From Gluconacetobacter tumulicola (GTDB taxonomy: Bacteria > Pseudomonadota > Alphaproteobacteria > Acetobacterales > Acetobacteraceae), in assembly GCF_014174215.1 (NCBI RefSeq), contig NZ_JABEQL010000005.1, forward strand, positions 1 to 64,000: a stretch of DNA of 64,000 nt, given 5' to 3'. A program made the translations under genes and the position numbers. Numbering within the stretch: position 1 is the first letter of the stretch; every line of letters begins with the position of its first letter. Shown in pieces: positions 45,495 through 55,006 of this stretch. The notes under the pieces were generated by a model that saw only the letters and a program-made list of their open reading frames with translations, was not told where the DNA came from and did not search any database.

Positions 45495-46802
45495 ATGACA
45501 AAGACCTCCAAAAACCGACATCACGTCGTCATTATCGGAGCGGGCTTCGGCGGGATCGAGGTTGCCAACCAGCTTGCTGGTGCCGAGGTCGATGTGACGA
45601 TCATCGATCGGCGCAATCATCACCTGTTCCAACCCTTGCTTTACCAGGTTGCAGGTGCGTCACTTTCGACATCCGAGATCGCCTGGCCTATTCGCTATCT
45701 ATTCCGAAATCGCCCGGAAGTGAACACCTTGATGGCGGAAGTGGAAGGTATCGACCAGGACGCGCGTCAGGTCATTCTCAACAATGGCTCGCGCCAAACC
45801 TATGACACGCTCGTACTCGCGACAGGTGCTACCCATGCCTATTTCGGACACGACGAATGGGGGACTTTCGCGCCGGGGTTGAAGACGCTGGAAGATGCTA
45901 CGACCATTCGAGGCCGAATCCTCGCGGCTTTCGAGGAGGCCGAGCGCACGAGCGATCCTCAGCAGCGTGCCGCGCTGCAGACGTTCGTCATCATCGGTGG
46001 TGGTCCCACCGGGGTTGAATTGGCCGGGACCATCGCCGAGCTTGCACGAGACACGCTGGCGCGTGACTTCCGCTCGATCGACCCGAGCACGTCCCGGGTT
46101 GTACTGATCGAGGCGGGCCCGCGTCTGTTGTCCGTCTTTCCAGAGGATCTTTCGGCCTATACGCGCCAGGCACTCGAAAAGCTCGGGGTCGAGGTCGTGC
46201 TGGGTACGCCGGTCACCGAATGCTCGGCCGACGGCGTGGTGTATGGCGGCAAGCATCTTTCGGCCAAGACCATCGTTTGGGCCGCCGGCGTCCAGGCGTC
46301 TCCCGCGGCTCGCTGGTTGGGTGCTGCGTCTGATCGTGCGGGTCGAGTGGTCGTTGGTCCCGACCTGACGGTGGCCGGTCGCCCGGAGGTCTTCGCCATC
46401 GGCGATACCGCCTCGTGCACCATGGCCGATGGGAAGCCCGTACCGGGCATCGCCCCCGCCGCCAAACAGCAAGGTAAGTACGTCGCCAACCTCATTGAAC
46501 GGCGTTTGAAAGACAAGCCCGCTGACGGGCCTTTCAAATACCGGCATCAGGGGAACCTGGCCACCATCGGCCGCAGCCTGGCCGTAATTGACATGGGGCG
46601 GGTTAAGCTGCGTGGAGCCTTTGCGTGGTGGATCTGGAAGCTCGCGCATATCTACTTTCTGATCGGTACGCGAAATCGTCTCAGCGTCGCGTTGAGCTGG
46701 GTATGGAACCATAGCATCGGCTACCGCGGCTCTCGCATCATCATGCATGCGATTAGCGACAAAGAGCCCACGGCGTTGGATAAATCCGGCTCTCTGGATT
46801 GA
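45495..46802 (+). CDS. ndh: Type II NADH dehydrogenase-like FAD oxidoreductase
   Basis: The 435-aa protein has the N-terminal FAD loop GAGFGG (residues 15-20), the quinone-site-like segment HHLFQPLLYQVA, and a second Rossmann loop IIGGGPTGVELAGTI. NDH-2 enzymes pass electrons from NADH to quinone without pumping protons. In this operon it could reoxidise NADH made by the formaldehyde dehydrogenases. C-terminal residues about 370-420 probably form the membrane-contact helices. It follows frmB by 18 bases after GAGAGGAG. Confidence 0.9.
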   Translation: MTKTSKNRHHVVIIGAGFGGIEVANQLAGAEVDVTIIDRRNHHLFQPLLYQVAGASLSTSEIAWPIRYLFRNRPEVNTLMAEVEGIDQDARQVILNNGSRQTYDTLVLATGATHAYFGHDEWGTFAPGLKTLEDATTIRGRILAAFEEAERTSDPQQRAALQTFVIIGGGPTGVELAGTIAELARDTLARDFRSIDPSTSRVVLIEAGPRLLSVFPEDLSAYTRQALEKLGVEVVLGTPVTECSADGVVYGGKHLSAKTIVWAAGVQASPAARWLGAASDRAGRVVVGPDLTVAGRPEVFAIGDTASCTMADGKPVPGIAPAAKQQGKYVANLIERRLKDKPADGPFKYRHQGNLATIGRSLAVIDMGRVKLRGAFAWWIWKLAHIYFLIGTRNRLSVALSWVWNHSIGYRGSRIIMHAISDKEPTALDKSGSLD

Positions 46803-46853
46803 GGTGCCCACCTTATCGGAACGTCAACTATCAGAAATGCCAGGGAGAGGAAC

Positions 46854-48167
46854 TTGACCGATCTATTCACGACAAAGCCCAAGCCTCCCTTGGCCGAACT
46901 CCTGCGGCCCAAGACGCTGGATGAATTCGTCGGGCAACGGCACTTGCTCGGCCCCGGCAAGCCGCTTCGTCTCGCGTTCGAGGCGGGCAAGTTGCACTCG
47001 TTCATCCTCTGGGGGCCGCCAGGCGTGGGCAAGACCACCTTGGGGCGCCTGGCCGCCAGTGCGACCGACAGCCGATTCATCGCCATCTCGGCCGTGCTTG
47101 CCGGGGTGAAGGACATCCGGCAAGCCATCGACGAGGCCCAGGCAGAACTGGACAACCATGGTCGATCGACGGTGCTTTTCGTCGATGAGATCCATCGCTT
47201 CAACAAGGCGCAGCAGGATGCCCTGCTGCCCCATGTCGAGTCGGGGCTCCTGACCCTGGTGGGGGGGACGACCGAGCATCCGGGGCTGGCGGTCAATTCC
47301 GCTCTGCTCTCGCGCGCACAGGTCTATACCCTCGAACCGCTGTCCGGCGACGACCTGAACCAGCTCTACGAACGCGCACTGCCGCATCTCCAGGGCGTCG
47401 CGTTGGACGCGGACGCGCTGGATCTGCTCAAGGGCTTTGCCGATGGCGATGGCAGGCGCTTCCTCAATCTGCTTGAGCAGGTGACGAATGCTGCGTCGGG
47501 CGCTGGCAAGACCGTGGTCGATGGCGAGTTCGCCAGGCTGTCCACCAGTCCATCGCTGCGCAGGTTCGACAAGGGCGGCGACGAGTTCTACTGGCAGCTC
47601 TCAGCCTTCCACAAATCGCTACGGGGCTCCGACCCTGATGCGGCCCTGTATTGGCTGGCCCGCATCCTCGACGGTAGCGGCGACGTCAGCCAGGTGACCC
47701 GCCGCATGGTGGTAGTGGCCAGCGAAGACATCGGCAATGCCGACCCGCAGGCGCTGCAACTGGCGCTCAATGCCGCGCTGGCTTATGAGAGGCTGGGTTC
47801 CCCCGAAGGCGAAATACCGATTGCCCACGCGGCGACCTACCTTGCTGCCGCCCCCAAGTCGAACGCTGCCTATGCCGCCTGGAACAAGGCGAAGGCCTTC
47901 GTCAAGAACAGCGGCTCCCTGCCTGTGCCTCTCCATCTTCGCAATGCGCCGACGAAGCTGATGCAGCAGATGGGGTATCACGAAGGCTACCGCTACGCCC
48001 ATGACGAGCCCAACGGCTATGCCGCTGGGCAAAGCTACTTTCCCGAGGGCGTGGCGCGGCCGGGCTGGTATCAGCCAACGGACAGAGGTGTTGAGCGCAG
48101 GCTGGGAGAAAGGCTTACTTGGCTGCGCTCGCTGGATGATGGGACGCTGCCAGAGGCGGACGCCTGA
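46854..48167 (+). CDS. rarA: Replication-associated recombination protein RarA (MgsA)
   Basis: RarA is an AAA+ ATPase related to clamp loaders that acts at stalled replication forks. The 437-aa product has Walker A GPPGVGKT (54-61), Walker B LFVDEIHRFN, the sensor segment GGTTEHPGLAVNSALLSRA and the RarA tetramerisation domain. The start is TTG 46854, nine bases after GGGAGAGG; the next in-frame ATG would cut into the fold. It lies 51 bases after ndh, so it may be in the same transcript and protect forks blocked by aldehyde-induced crosslinks. Confidence 0.94.
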   Translation: MTDLFTTKPKPPLAELLRPKTLDEFVGQRHLLGPGKPLRLAFEAGKLHSFILWGPPGVGKTTLGRLAASATDSRFIAISAVLAGVKDIRQAIDEAQAELDNHGRSTVLFVDEIHRFNKAQQDALLPHVESGLLTLVGGTTEHPGLAVNSALLSRAQVYTLEPLSGDDLNQLYERALPHLQGVALDADALDLLKGFADGDGRRFLNLLEQVTNAASGAGKTVVDGEFARLSTSPSLRRFDKGGDEFYWQLSAFHKSLRGSDPDAALYWLARILDGSGDVSQVTRRMVVVASEDIGNADPQALQLALNAALAYERLGSPEGEIPIAHAATYLAAAPKSNAAYAAWNKAKAFVKNSGSLPVPLHLRNAPTKLMQQMGYHEGYRYAHDEPNGYAAGQSYFPEGVARPGWYQPTDRGVERRLGERLTWLRSLDDGTLPEADA

Positions 48168-48227
48168 CCGGTCGCCTCCGAAACCGGCTCATCGCGCCTT
48201 CACGAACTACAGGAACAGGATAAGAAC

Positions 48228-50093
48228 ATGTCAGCCACTTCTTTCGGTGCATCCTCGGCGAATATCAGCCGGGGACGCGTTGCCCGCTATCTGCGCACGG
48301 AGTCTGGTGCTGCGGTGCTGCTGGTGATCGTCACGGTCGTGGCGCTGGCGTGGGCGAACTCGCCGCTATCCGATGCCTATTTCGCGTTGTGGCACCTGGA
48401 CGTCGGGTTTGACTTCGGGCCGCTGGGCCTGCACATGGATCTGCATCACTGGGTCAACGACGGCCTGATGGTGGTCTTCTTCTTCCTGATCGGCCTGGAG
48501 GTGCGTCAGGAGTTCGCCCACGGATCGCTCAGGGACCGCAGCCGTGCCCGTCTCGCTCTGATCGCGGGTGTCGCAGGTGTCGTGCTTCCCGCGCTGGTGT
48601 ATGTCCTGATCGTGGGGCTGGCCGGAAGTGAGGGCCTGCACGGGTGGGGGGCGGTGGTCGGCACCGATACGGCATTCATGCTGGGCACCCTGGCGATCGT
48701 CGGCCCGCGGCTATCTGGTCAGTTGCGCGTGTTCCTGCTCACCCTGACCGTGGTCGATGACTTCCTCGCCGTGTCCATCATCGGCATCGTCTATAGCGAG
48801 GAGATTCGGATCGTCCCGTTGTTGATCGCCCTCGCCAGTCTCGTTGCGTTGTGGTGGCTAGGGCGCACCCGCCAGTGGCGGGCAATGCCGTATGTGCTGA
48901 TCGTGATCGTGCTGTGGCTCGCAACCGTGTACTCCGGCATCCATGCCTCTCTCGCCGGGATGGCCGCGGGGCTGCTGATCCCCGCCTACGCGACGCAACG
49001 TCACAAGGTCGTCGCGGCAAAACAACTGTTCCGCGACTTCTGGCAGTCTCCGAGTGCCGCATCGGCCCGCGCGGTGGACTGCGGGCTGTCCCGGGGTATC
49101 TCGGTGAACGAGCGATTGCACGAGTTCCTGCGGCTGCCGACGGCGCTGCTGATCGTGCCGGTGTTCGCCTTGGCGAACGCCGGAGTGGACGTGCGTGGCG
49201 GGCTGCTCGCCGAGGCCTTCGGCTCGCCAGTCACGTGGGGCGTCATCGCAGGGCTCGTGCTCGGCAAGCTCCTGGGCATCGGGCTCATCACTCTCGTCGC
49301 CGTCCGTCTCGGCCTGGGCCGGCTGCCCGAGGGCGTCGGGGTGGGGAGCGTGTTCGGTGGTGCGGCACTGTCCGGGATCGGCTTCACCGTGTCGCTGCTG
49401 ATCATCGGGCTCGCGTTCGGCACGACCTCCGACCTGGGCCGCCAGGCGACGGTCGGCGTGCTCGTGTCGATGGTGTTCGCCACGTTGCTCGGGTGGCTGA
49501 TCTTCAAGGTCGCCGCCAAGCGGTGGGGTGAGAAGACCGCTGACCTGCCGATGGTGCTTGAGCCACCGGTCGATCCGGAGATCGATCACATCCGCGGGCC
49601 GGAGGACGCCCAGCTCACACTCGTCGAGTACGTGGACTTCGAGTGCGCGTACTGTGCGCACGCGACCGGTTCTTGGGACGATCTGCGTGCCCACTTCGGG
49701 GACGACCTGCGGTATGTGGTGCGCCATCTGCCGCACCACCCGCACGGGCCGATCGCCGCGCGGGCGTCCGAGGCAGCGGCGAACCAGGGGATGTTCTGGC
49801 CGTGGCTGGACTTCGTGTTCACCCGTCAGCATGCGCTGGAGCGCGAGCATCTGATCGGCTACGCCGCCGGGCTTGGGCTCGACGTCGAACGGTTCATCGC
49901 GGATCTCGACAGCACCGCGGTGATCGAGCGTGTCGAGCGCGACCTCGCCAGTGCGGTCGCCAGCGGTGCGCACGCCACGCCGACGTTCTTCGTCGAGGGT
50001 CGTCGTCTGCGCGGCAGCTACGACGCCCGCACTGTCACCGCGGCGCTCGAAGCCAGTCGCCGCGGCCCACGAACTCAGGAAGTCCCGTCCTGA
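48228..50093 (+). CDS. nhaA: Na+/H+ antiporter NhaA fused to a thioredoxin-like domain
   Basis: Residues about 20-430 are a full NhaA antiporter with around 12 membrane helices. They include GTDTAFMLG and VVDDFLAV, the aspartates that bind Na+ and H+. Residues about 445-615 are a DsbA-type thioredoxin domain with FECAYC (Cys473, Cys476) and the cis-proline motif HATPTFFVEG. Such fusions are known mainly from actinobacteria (recalled, not checked). The start region is a near copy of the start region of the next gene. It could couple pH or sodium homeostasis with a redox or protein-folding step; on which side of the membrane the thioredoxin part lies cannot be read directly. Confidence 0.93.
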   Translation: MSATSFGASSANISRGRVARYLRTESGAAVLLVIVTVVALAWANSPLSDAYFALWHLDVGFDFGPLGLHMDLHHWVNDGLMVVFFFLIGLEVRQEFAHGSLRDRSRARLALIAGVAGVVLPALVYVLIVGLAGSEGLHGWGAVVGTDTAFMLGTLAIVGPRLSGQLRVFLLTLTVVDDFLAVSIIGIVYSEEIRIVPLLIALASLVALWWLGRTRQWRAMPYVLIVIVLWLATVYSGIHASLAGMAAGLLIPAYATQRHKVVAAKQLFRDFWQSPSAASARAVDCGLSRGISVNERLHEFLRLPTALLIVPVFALANAGVDVRGGLLAEAFGSPVTWGVIAGLVLGKLLGIGLITLVAVRLGLGRLPEGVGVGSVFGGAALSGIGFTVSLLIIGLAFGTTSDLGRQATVGVLVSMVFATLLGWLIFKVAAKRWGEKTADLPMVLEPPVDPEIDHIRGPEDAQLTLVEYVDFECAYCAHATGSWDDLRAHFGDDLRYVVRHLPHHPHGPIAARASEAAANQGMFWPWLDFVFTRQHALEREHLIGYAAGLGLDVERFIADLDSTAVIERVERDLASAVASGAHATPTFFVEGRRLRGSYDARTVTAALEASRRGPRTQEVPS

Positions 50094-50118
50094 GCGGGAC
50101 GAACTACAGGATAAGAAC

Positions 50119-52770
50119 ATGCCAAACAATTCTTTCGGTGAATCCTCTTGTACCGCTGCGGCCAGCGGCCTCGTGCAGGTGCGCGGGGCGCGCGAGAACA
50201 ACCTCAAAGAGGTGGACGTTTCTATCCCGCGTAACGCGCTCGTGGTGTTCTCGGGAGTCTCCGGCTCCGGGAAGTCCTCGCTGGCCTTCGGCACCATCTA
50301 TGCCGAGGCTCAGCGACGTTACTTCGAGTCGGTGGCCCCCTATGCGCGGCGATTGATCGACCAGGCCGGCGTGCCCGACGTCGATGCGATCGACGGCCTG
50401 CCGCCGGCGGTGGCGCTGCAGCAGCAGCGTGGCTCCAGCAACGCGCGTTCCTCCGTGGGCAGTGTGACCACCCTGTCCAGCCTGGTGCGGATGATGTATT
50501 CGCGCGCCGGCGCCTATCCGGCCAACCAGCCGATGCTGTACGCCGAGGATTTTTCGCCCAACACGCCGCAGGGAGCGTGCCCGACCTGCCACGGCCTGGG
50601 CCATGTGTACGAGGTGACCGAGGCCATCATGGTGCCCGATCCCTCCCTGAGCATCCGCGAGCGGGCGATCGCCTCCTGGCCACCCGCCTGGCAAGGCCAG
50701 AACCTGCGCGACATCCTGGTCAGCATGGGCTACGACGTTGACCGACCGTGGAAGGACCTGCCGAAGAAGGACCGCGACTGGATTCTGTTCACCGAGGAAA
50801 CACCGACGGTGCCGGTGTACGCGGGCTTCACGCCGGCCGAAACCCGCGCCGCGCTCAAGCGCAAGATGGAGCCGAGCTACATGGGCACCTTCACCGGCGC
50901 CCGGCGATATGTGCTGCATACCTTCGCCAACACCCAGAGCGCGCTGATGAGAAAGCGCGTGTCCCGGTTCATGGAGGGCAAGCCGTGCCCAACCTGCCAC
51001 GGCAAGCGGCTCAAGCCCGAGGCGCTGTCGGTCACCTTCGCCGGCGTGGACATCGGCGCGTTCATGCAGATGCCGCTGGACCAGTTGGCGGCCTTGCTCG
51101 AACCCATTGCCCAGGGCGATTTCCGCGCCCATGCAGCGGGGGCTGCTACGGACAAGGAAGCGACCCGGCGCGACCGTGCCGAACGCGCGGCCTCCGGCCG
51201 TGCCGTCCATGCGGTATCGCCCGACGTGCGCCGCACCTCAGCACTGTCGGAAGAAAAGCGCCTCGCCGCGCAGCGCCTGGCCGGTGGCGTGATGGCACGC
51301 CTGCGCCAACTGCGCGGGCTGGGCCTGGGCTACCTGACGCTGGATCGGGCCACGCCGACGCTGTCGGCCGGGGAGCTGCAGCGCCTGCGGCTGGCCACGC
51401 AATTGAGTTCCCTGCTGTTCGGCGTCGTGTATGTGCTCGACGAGCCCTCGGCGGGGCTGCACCCCTCCGACAGCCAGGCGCTGTACGACGCGCTCGACCG
51501 GCTGCGTGACGCCGGCAACTCGGTGTTCGTGGTCGAGCACGACCTGGACCTGATGCGCCGCGCGCAATGGCTGGTGGATGTGGGGCCGGATGCCGGGGAG
51601 CGTGGCGGCCGCGTGCTCTACAGCGGCGAGCCGGACGGCCTGCGCAAGATTGCCGAATCGCGCACCGCCCGCTATCTGTTCGACGAAATCGCCGCGCCGG
51701 GAAGCCGGGCACGCGAAGCGACCGGCTGGCTGGAGCTTCAGGGCATCCATCGTCACAACCTACATGGCGTGGACGCACGCATTCCGCTGGGCGTGCTGAC
51801 GGCCGTCACCGGCATCTCCGGCTCGGGCAAGTCCAGCCTCGTCGCGCAGGCCCTGCCGGAACTGGTGCTGCTGCACCTGGGCCACGAGCCTGAAGACGAT
51901 GCGGCCGAAAGCGCCACCAGCGAAGGGCCGGCAGTGATCGAAGCAACCGGCGGTCATCTGGCCGGCGACGTGGATGCCATACAGCGCTTGGTGCAGGTGG
52001 ATCAGAAGCCGATCGGGCGCACGCCGCGGTCAAACCTGGCCACCTACACCGGCCTGTTCGACCATGTGCGCAAGCTGTTCGCCGCCACGCCCGATGCGCG
52101 ACGCCGCCGCTATGACGCCGGACGGTTCTCGTTCAACGTCGCCAAGGGGCGCTGCGAGACTTGCGAGGGCGAGGGTTTCGTCAGCGTGGAACTGCTGTTC
52201 ATGCCCAGCGTGTACGCGCCGTGCCCGACGTGCCATGGCGCACGCTACAACGAGGCCACGCTGAAGGTGCAGTGGAACGGGCGCAACATCGCCGAGGTGC
52301 TGCAGATGACCGTGGACGAGGCCAGCGAATTCTTCGCGGGTGAAGACGCTGTGGCAAGGCCTTTACAACTGCTGCGCGATATTGGACTGGGCTATCTGCG
52401 CCTGGGACAGCCGGCGACCGAGCTTTCTGGTGGCGAGGCGCAGCGCATCAAGCTGGCGACCGAACTTCAGCGCAGTCAGCGCGGACGCAGCCTGTACGTG
52501 CTCGACGAGCCGACCACCGGGCTGCATGCGTCGGATGCCGACCGGCTGCTGGTGCAGTTGCAGCGCCTGGTCGATGCCGGCAACACCGTGGTGATGATCG
52601 AGCACGACATGCGCGCGGTGGCTCAGGCCGACTGGGTGATCGACGTGGGGCCCGGCGCGGGCAATGCCGGCGGCAGCATCGTGGTGGCGGGTTCCCCTCA
52701 GCAGGTGGCCCGAACGTCTGGCAGCAGAACCGGTCCGTTCCTTGCCCAAGAGCTGGCGCGGGCCGAGTAG
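50119..52770 (+). CDS. UvrA-family ATPase, island-borne (UvrA2-like)
   Basis: The 883-aa protein has two ABC ATPase modules with Walker A GVSGSGKSS (46-54) and GISGSGKSS (about 565-573), ABC signatures LSAGELQRLRLA and LSGGEAQRIKLA, and zinc-finger cysteine pairs (CPTCHG, CETCEGEG). It is shorter than housekeeping UvrA (about 940 aa), like UvrA2 paralogues linked to tolerance of DNA-binding drugs and crosslinkers. It starts at ATG 50119, 25 bases after nhaA. It may work with the island UvrB and the host UvrC. Longer in-frame starts lie within nhaA and are not used. Confidence 0.93.
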   Translation: MPNNSFGESSCTAAASGLVQVRGARENNLKEVDVSIPRNALVVFSGVSGSGKSSLAFGTIYAEAQRRYFESVAPYARRLIDQAGVPDVDAIDGLPPAVALQQQRGSSNARSSVGSVTTLSSLVRMMYSRAGAYPANQPMLYAEDFSPNTPQGACPTCHGLGHVYEVTEAIMVPDPSLSIRERAIASWPPAWQGQNLRDILVSMGYDVDRPWKDLPKKDRDWILFTEETPTVPVYAGFTPAETRAALKRKMEPSYMGTFTGARRYVLHTFANTQSALMRKRVSRFMEGKPCPTCHGKRLKPEALSVTFAGVDIGAFMQMPLDQLAALLEPIAQGDFRAHAAGAATDKEATRRDRAERAASGRAVHAVSPDVRRTSALSEEKRLAAQRLAGGVMARLRQLRGLGLGYLTLDRATPTLSAGELQRLRLATQLSSLLFGVVYVLDEPSAGLHPSDSQALYDALDRLRDAGNSVFVVEHDLDLMRRAQWLVDVGPDAGERGGRVLYSGEPDGLRKIAESRTARYLFDEIAAPGSRAREATGWLELQGIHRHNLHGVDARIPLGVLTAVTGISGSGKSSLVAQALPELVLLHLGHEPEDDAAESATSEGPAVIEATGGHLAGDVDAIQRLVQVDQKPIGRTPRSNLATYTGLFDHVRKLFAATPDARRRRYDAGRFSFNVAKGRCETCEGEGFVSVELLFMPSVYAPCPTCHGARYNEATLKVQWNGRNIAEVLQMTVDEASEFFAGEDAVARPLQLLRDIGLGYLRLGQPATELSGGEAQRIKLATELQRSQRGRSLYVLDEPTTGLHASDADRLLVQLQRLVDAGNTVVMIEHDMRAVAQADWVIDVGPGAGNAGGSIVVAGSPQQVARTSGSRTGPFLAQELARAE

Positions 52771-52850
52771 CTCAGTTCGCCAAATGTTGCCAGCTTTCGC
52801 GGGGTATTGATCGTCGCCAAACGACGGTGGCGATCAATGCCCGAATCGCG

Positions 52851-54689
52851 TCATCCTTCCTGAGTCAGAGCAAGATAGGGATTGTTGGGCGGTATTTCGG
52901 GGAACGCCAAGGACCCATCTTCAAGGAGGTAGCCATGCAGTCGGCGGGACTTCCTCGGGCCCGTGACTTCACAGGTCCAAATGTTCAGGCCATTGGGGTG
53001 CTTGCGATGTAGCTGCAGCTTCTCGAAGCGCTTCTGCACCCACTGCCAATCCTGTTGATTCTCCTGCTTGGCGAGCGCGGCCACTTCGGGATGCTCCTGC
53101 GCATAGCGTTGGAACACACCCGGGCTGACCAGGTAGGCCGTGTCATTCACCGTATGCACGAGCGCCTTCGCGTCGTTGATGATGAGCCGTCGTGAGGTGA
53201 TTCCCTGCTTCAGCCAAACCATGAACTGTTCCGCGGATGGCTTCGTTGCCGATGACCCAGGCGTAGGCGCGGGTACAGGTGATGGAATGGACGTCGCGGC
53301 TGTTGCTGGCGCGGGAGGGTGGAGGAACTCTTCGGCATCCTGACCAACGCCGGCCGACTCACCCAAGCCCACCATCGCGAGCAAGTCCTCCATGACGTCG
53401 GGCACGGGCTGGGCCGCGGGCGGTGAAACGATGGTGGTGCTGTCGTCCTCCCAAATTGGAGGCTCTTGACCTCCCTGCGCTGGGTTCACCGAGACGGTTG
53501 GCGCGGGAGCCGACATGCTGGCGTCGTTTTCCGCCGGCGTCGCGTCGATCTCTACCGTGCCTGCGAAAGGTGCTGGTCGCTCGCCAGACTCCCAGATCAG
53601 CGCGGGAGCGAGACGCAACAGGGTGAACGAATGGGACCAGCCGGTCGTGCTGGTGACGGTCGCGCGCCAGACCGCTTTGCCGTCCGAGGTGGGCTGGAGC
53701 ATGCCGTGGTCTTGCAGCACGTTGAACACGGCGGTGTTGTTCGCAGGAATGCCATCGATCCCCTGAGACAGGAGGTGTGCGCGCAGTTTGTCCGAGACTG
53801 TCTTGCTCACCAGCCACAAACCATCCTCGGTGAGCCAGCCATCGGAGGCTTCCGGCTGGTTCAGCTTCAACTGTTCCTTGAGCAGGTAGCGCAACCCGTC
53901 CAGCAGCTTGCGTTGCAGTGCGTGCTTGGGCGCGGCCATGGCGCGCGCCGGATCGCCGCCCAGCTCCTGGGCCACCGACGCCCGGTCTGCTTGCACGACG
54001 AGTTCCCCCAGTACACCGGCATGTTCGTACTGACCGGCCAGCACATAGAGCAGCGGTGCCCAGAGAGCCGGATAGTCGCTGAGCCAGTCCAGGACGTGGC
54101 GGTCGAGCAGTTGGCGATAGAGCAAGCCTGTTGCGGCGCTGTGCAGGCGGTATTCGCGGTCGTCACGGTAGCGAAATCGGTACGCCTGGTGCAGCGGGCC
54201 ATGCCACGGATGCCAAGTACTGCCGTCGGCCAGTTCGACGTGTAGATCGACGGCGATCTTGCCAATATCGTGGAGCAGCGCAGCATAGGCGACGGCGGCG
54301 GTCCAGGCTTCGGACTGCGCCGCCTGGTCTTCGGGACTGGCACCGATGGGCAGCAGATGGGACTGCCGCAGTTTCAGGCTGTAGGCCACGATCTCCAGGC
54401 CGTGGTCGAGCATGCCGCCCGGATAGGCATGGTGATGCGCCTCGGAGGCCGGAAAGGCTTGGACCAGTTCGGCGTAGCGTTCCAGGGGCGTGCGGTACAG
54501 GGTGGCGAATTGCCGGTGTGAGAGCGACGTGCGCTGCCAGATGTGCTCCAGCAGCTTCTGCCGGCGTGGGGTGGCCAGCAGCGATGCGGCCGACTCAGGA
54601 CGCAGCAGCCCTTTCGGGAGGTCGGTGACGGGTGGTGGCGTCGGTGCGGCAGCGACCGGGGGCCGTTTTCGCTGGAACAGGGAGAGCAT
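52851..54689 (-). CDS. traI: MobH-family relaxase TraI
   Basis: The 612-aa relaxase of the TraI_2/MobH family nicks the transfer origin and leads the strand into the recipient. Instead of the usual tyrosine/HUH core it has an HD-type metal site: HHH at residues 85-87, Asp95-His96 (MLDHG) and His140-Asp141 (LLHDIGK). The middle is proline-rich (about 385-480) and a C-terminal TraI_2_C domain follows (about 490-600). This type is characteristic of ICEclc/PAGI-2 relatives. I use ATG 54689; a longer start at 54761 lacks family sequence. It is convergent with uvrA. Confidence 0.93.
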   Translation of the reverse strand: MLSLFQRKRPPVAAAPTPPPVTDLPKGLLRPESAASLLATPRRQKLLEHIWQRTSLSHRQFATLYRTPLERYAELVQAFPASEAHHHAYPGGMLDHGLEIVAYSLKLRQSHLLPIGASPEDQAAQSEAWTAAVAYAALLHDIGKIAVDLHVELADGSTWHPWHGPLHQAYRFRYRDDREYRLHSAATGLLYRQLLDRHVLDWLSDYPALWAPLLYVLAGQYEHAGVLGELVVQADRASVAQELGGDPARAMAAPKHALQRKLLDGLRYLLKEQLKLNQPEASDGWLTEDGLWLVSKTVSDKLRAHLLSQGIDGIPANNTAVFNVLQDHGMLQPTSDGKAVWRATVTSTTGWSHSFTLLRLAPALIWESGERPAPFAGTVEIDATPAENDASMSAPAPTVSVNPAQGGQEPPIWEDDSTTIVSPPAAQPVPDVMEDLLAMVGLGESAGVGQDAEEFLHPPAPATAATSIPSPVPAPTPGSSATKPSAEQFMVWLKQGITSRRLIINDAKALVHTVNDTAYLVSPGVFQRYAQEHPEVAALAKQENQQDWQWVQKRFEKLQLHRKHPNGLNIWTCEVTGPRKSRRLHGYLLEDGSLAFPEIPPNNPYLALTQEG

Positions 54690-55006
54690 GTGAGGTGTCC
54701 TAATGACGGGCCGACCGGGAGGCCTTTTGGCCTTTTCGAGGTAGGGCCTTTCCCCTTGCACCCCATTCCCTTGCCATTTCGACCCTTTGGCCTTTAACCG
54801 TTTCGGTATAGCGGGGCCTGGACTGCGGCTCCACCGTCAATGTGGAACCCGCTCGAATGCATTGGACGGCGACCAGGCGCTGGCCTCGGTCTATGCTGCG
54901 AAGGCGCTGCTTCCGCCGGGTAGGTTGCTCTCTAGGCGTCAAAGTTGACAAACGCGACAAAGGCGACTAGAGTGGAGCCTGTCTCAAACCTACTCGGGAG
55001 ATGACC
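54690..55006. other. Region upstream of traI with short repeats (candidate oriT)
   Basis: The 317-base gap between divergent traI and antitoxin genes has repeated GGCCTTTTGGCC-like and CCCTTTGGCC blocks at about 54715-54800. An origin of transfer near a relaxase gene is common, so this is a candidate oriT region, but I see no defined nic site. Confidence 0.35.

Noticed and set aside
49930-50118. Longer N-terminus for the UvrA protein
   Set aside because: The extra 63 residues are encoded within nhaA and do not resemble UvrA; ATG 50119 has the duplicated start region before it.
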